Shown here: in pieces, positions 1-6,924 of the stretch | Layout: each line of letters begins with the position of its first letter | Position numbering within the stretch: the first letter of the stretch is position 1 | Source: CALAZP01 sp964410725 | GTDB taxonomy: Bacteria > Bacteroidota > Bacteroidia > Chitinophagales > Saprospiraceae | Direction of reading: 5' to 3' | DNA: 53,254 nt | NCBI GenBank assembly: GCA_964410725.1 | Contig: CAYPID010000013.1 | Location: 1 to 53,254 of the forward strand | Translations under genes and position numbers: made by a program | Notes under the pieces: model-generated | Seen by the model: only the letters and a program-made list of their open reading frames with translations | Told to the model about the DNA's origin: nothing | Database searches by the model: none

Positions 1-1087
1 TGGCCATCCACCAAGCTGGAAAGTAATTTCTGGCTGAATTGAGCATTGATCCCCAGGTTACCTTTTCCGGAGGGATACCAATTCCTAAAAATGAGAGAAA
101 GGCTTCTAATAAGACTGCTCCAGCGATTCCAAATGAGAGGGAAACCATAATCGGGGTACTCGCATTGGGGAGTATGTGCTTAAACATGATGCGAAAATCT
201 GAAAATCCGAGATTTCGCGCGGCATCTATATAAGGAAGGTTTTTAATTCTTAAAAATTCTGCTCTTGTAAATCGAGCGATTCCAGTCCATGCCAAGCAAC
301 CAATAATTCCCATGATGGTAAGCAAACTTGGCTGATTAATGATGGCCAAAAGGGAAAGTAAAAGCAATAAGGTTGGAATGGAATTAACGATTTCTATTAA
401 TCTTAAAATCAAGGTATCCAGGGGAATTGCTATTTTTTTTGAAAAAAAAGAAATTCGATTGATAAGCAAACCTATTCCTGCAAAGAGCAATACTATTCCA
501 GTAAAAATCAACCAACTTATCAACCAATTGGCGGTAGAACTTTCTTGCAAAATCCAATATCTGCGACTGTAGAAGCCCGTTAAAAAAGCAAATACCACTC
601 CGATGGTGACCATTATTGATATTCCTCTTTGGGCTTCCCATCCTTCGTTACCATAGTATCCAGCTATTGCTCCCAAAAAGATCCCAATGAGCGCCGCAAT
701 CCCCATAGCTATCAGTCCTACTAAAAGGGCTGTTCTGGTTCCACTTATTATTCCTGCCGCTATATCTCTTCCCAGACCGTCAGTGCCCATCCAATGCCAA
801 TAGCGGGGGGAGGTCACATTTTGTGGTCCAAAAGGACTTTTATACCCCATGTTATCGCGGTCTATAGTATGATATGAATAGGGAATAGGGGGCCTGATGA
901 TTTTGGAGTAAGGAAGGTCTTCCCAGGTTTGATCTCTTCGAGATTTTAATGTTGGTGGCAGTCGGTCGGACCAAATGGGGAAGTAGCTTTGACCATCCAC
1001 TTCGATGAATATAGGCTTTTCATTGGCAATAAAATCACCTGTCACGGCAATAAATATTAAAAAATATAACCCATATATCAGTTTCAT
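1..1087 (-). CDS. Peptide ABC transporter permease, OppC/DppC-like (3' end outside window)
   Basis: Inner-membrane permease of a peptide/nickel-type ABC importer. The frame is open from the ATG at 1087 to the window edge, giving 362 residues; the last part of the family's C-terminus is missing. Visible family landmarks are GTDGLGRD at residues 101-108, EIVNSIPTLLL around 232-242, and the ATPase-contacting EAA loop (AARNLGFSDF, about 289-298). Its ATG overlaps the TGA of the OppB-like gene (ATGA), so the two are translationally coupled. Unusual: between GYYG (143-146) and the DTLILR motif (224-229), which are normally close, lie about 75 extra residues that look like two membrane segments. Substrate is unknown; peptides are the family default. 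Family assignment is firm, the role of the insert is not known. Confidence 0.9.
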   Translation of the reverse strand, partial: MKLIYGLYFLIFIAVTGDFIANEKPIFIEVDGQSYFPIWSDRLPPTLKSRRDQTWEDLPYSKIIRPPIPYSYHTIDRDNMGYKSPFGPQNVTSPRYWHWMGTDGLGRDIAAGIISGTRTALLVGLIAMGIAALIGIFLGAIAGYYGNEGWEAQRGISIMVTIGVVFAFLTGFYSRRYWILQESSTANWLISWLIFTGIVLLFAGIGLLINRISFFSKKIAIPLDTLILRLIEIVNSIPTLLLLLSLLAIINQPSLLTIMGIIGCLAWTGIARFTRAEFLRIKNLPYIDAARNLGFSDFRIMFKHILPNASTPIMVSLSFGIAGAVLLEAFLSFLGIGIPPEKVTWGSMLNSARNYFPAWWMA

Positions 1088-2043
1088 TTTTCACCCATTT
1101 TTACTCTGGGATCTACCCAATAGTACAGTAAATCAGATATTAGGATTCCCACCATGGTCAAAAATGCAGCTATCATAAGCACTGAGTTGACCACGGGCCA
1201 ATCTCTTCCGAAGATGGCATCAACCATTAGTTTGCCCATTCCTGGAATATTAAATATATATTCAATCACTACGGAACCGGCTAAAAGGGAAGGAAGGATG
1301 CCGCCAAACATGGTTAAGATGGGAAAAAGGGCATTCGGTAAGGCGTGGCGAATAATAATTTGCCCATCAGTTAATCCTTTTGTTTTAGCTAATTTGATAT
1401 AAGTTTTATCAAGTTCATGCACCATAGATTGTCTCATTTGTCTGGCGGTAAAAGCCAGGGATCCGTAGGTCATACAGATAACGGGAAGCGTCAAATGGTG
1501 AATTCTGATTTGAAGTTTAGTCCACCAGTTCATGTTAGGATCTATATTACCAGTGCCCATAGTTGGGAAAAGGTCAAAACCATACTCTGGAGTTGTCAAA
1601 AAGACAATAGCCAAAGTAGCCATCCAAAATCCTGGAATGGAAAACCAACTTAATAGTGTAACTGTGAGTATTTTATCTAATTTAGAATCTCGGTAATAAG
1701 CTCCTAATACGCCTAATGGCAGTGCTATGAGATAGGTTAATAGAATAGATACAAGATTTAAAATCAAAGTCCATTTCAGGGCTTTAAGAATTTTTTTACC
1801 AACTGGTTGTAGGTCGGCAAAAGAAATGCCTCCACCACCATTGATCCAACTGCTGATCCAAAGGTGGTATTGGTTTTCCCATCCATTCCAAGTGATAGTT
1901 GGTAAAAAGTGTAATCTAGCAGCAGGAGATGTCTTGATTTTTTGAAAACTGTTCCCGATATTATCTATGGTTTGATTTAAGATTGGGATTTCTGGGTTTT
2001 CAGCAATCCAATGGTTTAAGTTTTCTATATTTTGAAGAATCAA
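1084..2043 (-). pseudogene. OppB/DppB-like permease, C-terminal part (frame-broken from 2040-2480)
   Basis: This 319-residue frame holds the end of a periplasmic loop and the membrane core of an OppB-like permease. Landmarks are GGGGISFADLQPV, YLIALPLGVLGAYYRD, and an EAA loop in LAKTKGLTDGQIIIRHALPN, ending in the usual WVDPRV. The first start codon available is a TTG at 2043 with no clear ribosome binding site. OppB normally starts with the membrane segment found on the separate upstream frame. One extra T in the run at 2062-2065 (minus-strand TTTT) joins both frames into a single 465-residue protein (...RSLFQQYQEELILQ...). I infer a single gene broken by a one-base deletion, either real or an assembly error. 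Two overlapping genes is the less likely alternative. Confidence 0.75.
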
Positions 2044-2480
2044 TTCTTCTTGATATTGTTGAAAAGGGAACGACTAGTGCGGTATAAATCTCCTGATAAT
2101 TGATATTCTGATATGATTTTTTTTAATTCAATTAAATGACTAGCGTATTGAATTACAGGCTCAGGATTTCTAAATTGAGCACTCAGAAATTCGGCAGTTT
2201 TTTGAATGTCTCGGTCTTTGAAAGTCAAGTTAGGAGGTAAATCTCCTAAAGTTGAAATTGAAAAATAAAATAAAGGGCGATCTAAACCTAAAAAAGTACG
2301 GGTCTCATAATAGACTTTTTCAGCATCGGGTTCCGATCTAAAGTTTCCCTTAGAAATGGCATTGAGATATATTTCTGCTCCATCCCCCGGGGCCCAACTA
2401 TTTAGGGCAAATGCTAATACAGAAATAGTGAAAAGGCCTGGCAGAAATTGTAGGAACCGCTTTAGGGTTATTCGGAGCAT
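2040..2480 (-). pseudogene. OppB/DppB-like permease, N-terminal part (frame-broken)
   Basis: The 146-residue frame starts with the classic OppB N-terminus: MLRITLKRFLQFLPGLFTIS, a first membrane segment, then NSWAPGD. The rest is a hydrophilic periplasmic stretch that stops at a TGA overlapping the TTG of the next frame. With the downstream frame it makes one permease whose loop after the first membrane segment is about 200 residues, much longer than in Escherichia coli OppB (about 70). It begins 5 bases after the stop of the substrate-binding protein gene, as expected for the order binding protein, permease, permease. See the downstream entry for the likely frameshift site. Confidence 0.75.
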
Positions 2481-2485
2481 TAGAC

Positions 2486-4237
2486 TTATTCCCTTAATTT
2501 TAATAAATGACTAACAAATCCAGGTGCTAGAGGAGTAGTCACTGGTTCATATCTTTTATGTATGGCCAATCTCTCCGTGGGGACAAACAAATAAATATGT
2601 GCTACTTCATCGTGCAGGATTTCTTGTAGTTCCATATATTTTTCTGTTCTAATTTTTTCATCTTGGGTAATTCGAATGGCATCTATCAGGTCATCGGTAT
2701 ACTGGTTCCCAAATCCTGTGCGGTTATCTCCTTCGGAATGCAATCTTTGTTTAGGGTCCCAAAAATCAGGTGAAATGGTACTTCCAGATAGGGTCATTTG
2801 ATAGCTTCTATTACGCCAGTCTGCCAATAGAACAGCTCCTTCTTTAGGCTCTAGTACAATGGAAATTCCTGCTAATTTGGCATTGTCTTGAACAAGTATT
2901 CCCAAATTCCGCGCATTTTCGCTATTGGCTGGAATAGCTAATCTAATTTCTAATTTTTCCTTTTTTCCCCGAATGACTTTGTCAAAGTAACCATCCCCAT
3001 CGGAATCTGACCAGCCAGCCTGTTCTAATAATTTTTCTGATTGGTTGGGATTGAAAGGGTAAGGTTCAATATTACTGTTGTAATAACTGGCTGATGGGAT
3101 TACCGGTGAAATCGTCCTTTGAGCATTACCATTATAAAGTTTATCTATTATTTCATCAATATCAATAGCATACGCAATGGCCTGTCGCACTGCTCGGTCC
3201 GAAAGAATAATATCCTGCGTATTTAGGGCGATGAAATAATAAACTAGTGACAATGGGGTTTCAAAGTGATACTTTTGGTTGAGGTTGCCATCATTCAAAA
3301 GATCATTGAAGTTGGCAGGGTCTATTTTGGTCAATACATCTATTTCCTCAGATTTTAAAGCTGCAATGGCCGTTCCTGTATTAATTATAGGTTTATAAAT
3401 TATTTTTTGAGGCAATGCTCTGAGGGCCTGGTTTTTATTCAACGCCCGATCTCCCCACCAATCTTTCTTTCGCTCTAAAGTAATTTGCTGCCCACCTTCC
3501 CAGGAGGTTAAACGATAAGGTCCGGAGCCTTGAACAGATGCTGGATTTCTGCTGTACTTTTCGCTTGTAAAGTCTGTGGCAAACTGGTGAAGATTGTTGT
3601 TATTAGAAAGTTCTTTTTTAAGTTGAGATTCATCGGTAAAAACGCTAAATGGAATATTGGTCAACCACCCATTTGGATCATAGTGATGGGCAGGCAATAA
3701 CTGGACTGAATTGCCAATTGCTGCAAGACCCAGTATATATGGTTCTGCGGTATAAACAGTGAAAATTTTAGAATTGCTATCATCTACCTGTACGTCTTTA
3801 ATAAAATTAAGATAGGGTCTTATGTGTTGGGCTGGAACCTCTGGATGTAAAGCAGCTTTAAGGGAAAAAACATAATCATTACCCGTCATTGGAGTTCCGT
3901 CATCCCAAGTGGCTTCTTCTAAAATTTCAAATGTGTAAGCCAATCCACCCTTCAAAGGTCCACTTTCAATAGGATTTATTTGAGGCAGTGATTTGACTGC
4001 ATAAGGGAGTAATTCAAACGTATTATGGTCAATGGTTAAAAGGTAGGAAAATACCCCTTCTAATACCTGTGCAGCATAGGCATTGGTCTTCAAAAGTGGA
4101 TTAAGTTGATCCGGTTCGGCTTCCAATCTAATAACAAGCTCTTCGGGATTTCTATTTAAGGATTGGGGAGATTTTTCAGGTTGACATCCCCAAATGGTTA
4201 ATAACCCTAATACGAGTATATATATCGTTGATTTCAT
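2486..4237 (-). CDS. Peptide ABC transporter substrate-binding lipoprotein (SBP_bac_5 family)
   Basis: Extracytoplasmic solute-binding protein that delivers substrate to the OppB/OppC-like permeases downstream. The start chosen at 4237 gives 583 residues and a lipoprotein signal (MKSTIYILVL, GLLTIWGC, lipid-bearing Cys18); the longer frame upstream of it is not signal-like. Family features: EPDQLNPLL near the N-terminus, TWDDGTPMTGNDYVFSLKAA, GSGPYRLTSW, and DRAVRQAIAYAIDIDEI. A D-x-D-x-D segment (SDSDGDGYFDK), common in this family, is present. A TACTTTTG box lies at 4270-4263 and matches the Bacteroidota -7 consensus; I see no good -33 TTG. No ATPase genes are in the window, so the system is completed beyond the left edge or elsewhere. 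Confidence 0.9.
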   Translation of the reverse strand: MKSTIYILVLGLLTIWGCQPEKSPQSLNRNPEELVIRLEAEPDQLNPLLKTNAYAAQVLEGVFSYLLTIDHNTFELLPYAVKSLPQINPIESGPLKGGLAYTFEILEEATWDDGTPMTGNDYVFSLKAALHPEVPAQHIRPYLNFIKDVQVDDSNSKIFTVYTAEPYILGLAAIGNSVQLLPAHHYDPNGWLTNIPFSVFTDESQLKKELSNNNNLHQFATDFTSEKYSRNPASVQGSGPYRLTSWEGGQQITLERKKDWWGDRALNKNQALRALPQKIIYKPIINTGTAIAALKSEEIDVLTKIDPANFNDLLNDGNLNQKYHFETPLSLVYYFIALNTQDIILSDRAVRQAIAYAIDIDEIIDKLYNGNAQRTISPVIPSASYYNSNIEPYPFNPNQSEKLLEQAGWSDSDGDGYFDKVIRGKKEKLEIRLAIPANSENARNLGILVQDNAKLAGISIVLEPKEGAVLLADWRNRSYQMTLSGSTISPDFWDPKQRLHSEGDNRTGFGNQYTDDLIDAIRITQDEKIRTEKYMELQEILHDEVAHIYLFVPTERLAIHKRYEPVTTPLAPGFVSHLLKLRE

Positions 4238-4262
4238 AGTATTTATATCTGAAGAATTAGGA

Positions 4263-4270
4263 CAAAAGTA
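4263..4270 (-). promoter_or_regulatory. Candidate -7 box for the peptide transporter operon
   Basis: Minus-strand TACTTTTG is a full match to the Bacteroidota -7 consensus TAnnTTTG, 26 bases before the chosen start codon of the binding protein. The expected TTG about 19 bases upstream is absent, so this is a half-supported call. Confidence 0.35.
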
Positions 4271-4362
4271 CCAAATTTTCAAGTGTAAAGTTAATCCTTG
4301 ATTCCAAGGCAGGGAGTGAACATAATACAAAACGTTTTTGTTGGTTTTGAAATTTCAATCAG

Positions 4363-5253
4363 ATGAAAAAAATTGTCATAGCTGGAGGAACGGGATTAGT
4401 TGGTCAGGCACTAACTAAGAGGTTAAGAGAATTGGATTATGAAGTTTTTTTATTGAGTAGAAAAAGGCATCCTCAAGGATATGTTTGGGATCCTTCCACG
4501 CATCACATAGAAAATGGAGCATTAGACCATACTTTTGCAATAATTAATTTAGCGGGTGCGGGCATTGCCGATCAATTTTGGACGGCCAAGAGAAAAAAAA
4601 TTATTACCGAGAGTAGGGTCTATGCAGCTGAGACTTTTGAAAAGGCTTTTGAAAATCCTCAAAACAGACCTGAGGTGTATCTTTCAGCAGGGGCAATAGG
4701 GTATTATGGAGATCGAGGTGAAGAATTGTTAACGGAATCGGCCCAGCCTGGTTCAGATTTTTTGGCTTATAGCTGTATAGCTTGGGAAAATGCAGTTCAA
4801 AAGCTAAAGAAATTTCCTATAAGACTTACCCAATTTCGGATAGGTATTGTGTTGAGCAATTCTGGAGGAGCCTATGCGAAAATGCATTTACCTTACCAAC
4901 TGGGCTGCGCTGCATATTTTGGTGATGGTCAAATGTGGTATTCTTGGATTCATATTCACGATTTGATTGAAATGATGATTCACGCCTTAGAAAATCCGAA
5001 TATAGAAGGAATATTCAACGCGGTAGCCCCTCATCCGGTAACTAATAAAGACCTAATATTGGCTATGAAAAAAGAAGGAGGACATCCAGCTATAGTCTGC
5101 CCTGTTCCATCTTTAATCCTTAAACTAATTATGGGGGAAATGTCAGCAGTAATCCTTTCAAGCACTAAAGTAAGTTCAGAAAAAATTTCTTCAACAGGTT
5201 TCGAGTTTAAATACCCCAAGATAAATCAAGCTATGAAAGCATTACAAAGTTAG
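4363..5253 (+). CDS. TIGR01777-type SDR epimerase (YfcH-like)
   Basis: Extended short-chain dehydrogenase of 296 residues, the normal length for the YfcH/TIGR01777 family of putative NAD-dependent sugar-nucleotide epimerases; the physiological substrate is unknown for the family. The N-terminal Rossmann glycine motif GGTGLVG is at residues 8-14. Family signatures INLAGAGIAD, SAGAIGYYGDRGEE and the C-terminal YSWIHIHDLI are visible. It stands alone on the plus strand, divergent from the peptide transporter and convergent with the small HAD gene. Its last codons and stop lie inside the first copy of the 66-bp tandem repeat, so the repeat begins within the coding end. Confidence 0.88.
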   Translation: MKKIVIAGGTGLVGQALTKRLRELDYEVFLLSRKRHPQGYVWDPSTHHIENGALDHTFAIINLAGAGIADQFWTAKRKKIITESRVYAAETFEKAFENPQNRPEVYLSAGAIGYYGDRGEELLTESAQPGSDFLAYSCIAWENAVQKLKKFPIRLTQFRIGIVLSNSGGAYAKMHLPYQLGCAAYFGDGQMWYSWIHIHDLIEMMIHALENPNIEGIFNAVAPHPVTNKDLILAMKKEGGHPAIVCPVPSLILKLIMGEMSAVILSSTKVSSEKISSTGFEFKYPKINQAMKALQS

Positions 5254-5572
5254 GGTTTGAATACTATCACATGGTTGGCTTCAGTCCTTTGTTCGGCTAT
5301 GAAAGCATTACAAACTTAGGGTTTGAATACTATCACATGGTTGGCTTCAGTCCTTNNNNNNNNNNNNNNNNNNNNNNNNNNNNNNNNNNNNNNNNNNNNN
5401 NNNNNNNNNNNNNNNNNNNNNNNNNNNNNNNNNNNNNNNNNNNNNNNNNNNNNNNAGTCCTTTGTTCGGCTATGAAAGCATTACAAACTTAGGGTTTGAA
5501 TACTATCACATGGTTGGCTTAAGTCCTTTGTTCTGCTATGAAGGCACTACAAACTTAAGGTTTGAACACTTC
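5230..5572. repeat. 66-bp tandem repeat at the junction of two convergent genes
   Basis: A unit beginning GCTATGAAAGCATTAC recurs at 5230, 5296, 5469 and 5535; the intervals on either side of the assembly gap are exactly 66 bp. The first copy contains the 3' end and TAG of the epimerase gene; the last, more diverged copy contains the 3' end and stop of the HAD gene. Each unit carries the small inverted repeat CAAAC-TTAGG-GTTTG. The simplest reading is that the short spacer between two convergent genes, with both coding tails, was tandemly duplicated. The true copy number is unknown because of the gap. 66 is a multiple of 3 and one plus-strand frame has no stop inside the unit, but no start signal supports translation. 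Confidence 0.9.
5356..5455. other. Assembly gap (100 N)
   Basis: Exactly 100 N, the conventional placeholder for a gap of unknown size. It sits inside the 66-bp tandem repeat, which explains the assembly failure. The missing DNA is probably further repeat copies. Confidence 0.98.
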
Positions 5573-5980
5573 AATATCGTGGCTTTTAACGACTAAATCT
5601 GTGAATTTTCCTTTAAATCTAGTAGCTTTAACAATATGGTTATCAATCCAATGGTAATTACCCCCTCTTGGTTTGCCCATAACCATACCGTGATATTTGA
5701 AATCGTGCTCTTTTAACCAAGTCTCTGTAATTTCTCTGTGTTCTTCTGTTCTTGAGGTAAAGAAAGTAATAATGTGACCTTCTTCGTACCACTTGTTAAT
5801 AGTTTCCAACGCATCAGGATATGGAGCACAAGTCAACATTCTTTCAGGTTCCTCATTCGGAATATCATCACAAATTGTTCCATCAATATCAATAAGAAAG
5901 TTCTTAATGGACTCTGGAAGGACGGGACTAATTTTTTCTCCCTTCTCGTCAAATGCTTCGTGTAAATCACGATTACTCAT
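5555..5980 (-). CDS. Small HAD-superfamily hydrolase-like protein
   Basis: A 141-residue protein with the HAD nucleophile motif DIDGTICDD (Asp31 and Asp33), a second motif in FFTSRTEEH, and a C-terminal HWIDNHIVKATRF in place of the usual acidic motif. It is at the short end for the superfamily and has no obvious cap domain. Bacteroidota homologues are often labelled phosphoheptose isomerase or hydrolase without proof; I would call it only a putative phosphatase. The ATG at 5980 is preferred over an upstream TTG at 5998. It follows the M23 gene by 54 bases on the same strand and ends inside the last tandem repeat copy. Confidence 0.75.
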   Translation of the reverse strand: MSNRDLHEAFDEKGEKISPVLPESIKNFLIDIDGTICDDIPNEEPERMLTCAPYPDALETINKWYEEGHIITFFTSRTEEHREITETWLKEHDFKYHGMVMGKPRGGNYHWIDNHIVKATRFKGKFTDLVVKSHDIEVFKP

Positions 5981-6034
5981 ACTATAATTTTTCTGCAAAA
6001 CTAATAAATGTCTGAACCATCTGGTTAATTGATG

Positions 6035-6829
6035 TCAAAAACTTAAATATTCATTGGGATCCACTGGTTGACCGGAAAACCAAAGTTCAAAATGAAGGTG
6101 TGGCCCATTGGAAAGTTTGCCTGTATTTCCAATAATAGCAATGGCCTCTCCAGCTTTGACATGATTACCTGATTTTTTCAATAATACTGAATTGTGTTTG
6201 TAAAAGCTAACTATGTTGTTGCCGTGCTGAATGCCTATGGTGTTGCCTGTTTCCAAAGTCCAATCTGAAAAAAATACCACTCCGTCTAGTATTGCTTTGA
6301 TAGGAGTATTCGCCGGGGCCAATACATCAACGCCATAGTGTTTTTCATCTGGCAAAAAAGTATAACTGATTTCACCATTAATGGGACTCATAAAAAATAA
6401 TTCCTCAATGGTAGGTTCTGATTTAAGAGGAGGTGAGGAAAGAATGGTCTTTTCGCTTTGAGATTGAACTAACGAATCTAAAATATTGACTTCACCGGTA
6501 AGTATTTTTCCAAAATTTTCAGTGTATGCTCTTTGCGAAATTAATTGTCTTTCAAGTTCGAATACCTGTTGCGCTAGTTTTTGAACTTCCAGCTCACTTT
6601 TCTTACCGATATAACCTGGCAAATATTCTTTTAGTGGGGTAAAAGCAATCAGTAAATAGACGATGATGGCAATGGTTACGATTACGGATGAAATGAGGAT
6701 GTAAATATTTTTTAGGGTAAGTTGGTAAGAGTTGATTTCCTCGAAAGTCTCGTTATTCATGAGCACGAGGCGATAGGTATTCTGAATTTCAGGTTTGTTT
6801 TTATCTATATCTTTGTAATTATCCGTCAT
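6035..6829 (-). CDS. M23 family metallopeptidase, single-pass membrane protein
   Basis: Peptidoglycan DD-endopeptidase-type protein of 264 residues. An N-terminal cytoplasmic stretch of about 40 residues is followed by one membrane helix (about 41-63), a short coiled coil (about 78-105), and a C-terminal LytM/M23 domain. Metal and catalytic residues are present: His164 and Asp168 in HYGVD, His212 in YKHNS, and His244 and His246 in PHLHFE, so it is predicted active in the periplasm. It is transcribed toward the HAD gene and divergent from the PorW-like gene. A TAATTTTG box (6919-6912) could be its -7 element. It resembles the second M23 protein in this window (42222-43205) in architecture. Confidence 0.9.
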   Translation of the reverse strand: MTDNYKDIDKNKPEIQNTYRLVLMNNETFEEINSYQLTLKNIYILISSVIVTIAIIVYLLIAFTPLKEYLPGYIGKKSELEVQKLAQQVFELERQLISQRAYTENFGKILTGEVNILDSLVQSQSEKTILSSPPLKSEPTIEELFFMSPINGEISYTFLPDEKHYGVDVLAPANTPIKAILDGVVFFSDWTLETGNTIGIQHGNNIVSFYKHNSVLLKKSGNHVKAGEAIAIIGNTGKLSNGPHLHFELWFSGQPVDPNEYLSF

Positions 6830-6911
6830 TTGAAAGAATCATTGGATATTTGTCCTAATGAACAGCAAAATAAATTTCCATAAATATAGTTAATATTGGA
6901 CGCTATTCGAG

Positions 6912-6919
6912 CAAAATTA
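6912..6919 (-). promoter_or_regulatory. Candidate -7 box for the M23 gene
   Basis: Minus-strand TAATTTTG matches TAnnTTTG, about 83 bases before the ATG at 6829, within the divergent spacer shared with the PorW-like gene. No clear -33 element was identified. Confidence 0.25.
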
Positions 6920-6924
6920 CCGAA

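Noticed and set aside
384..641. Short frames inside the OppC-like gene, such as 384-641 minus and 339-572 plus
   Set aside because: They are shadows of the long open permease frame, which has clear family motifs throughout.
5230..5572. CRISPR array
   Set aside because: The repeat is a direct 66-bp tandem with no unique spacers, and no cas genes are present.
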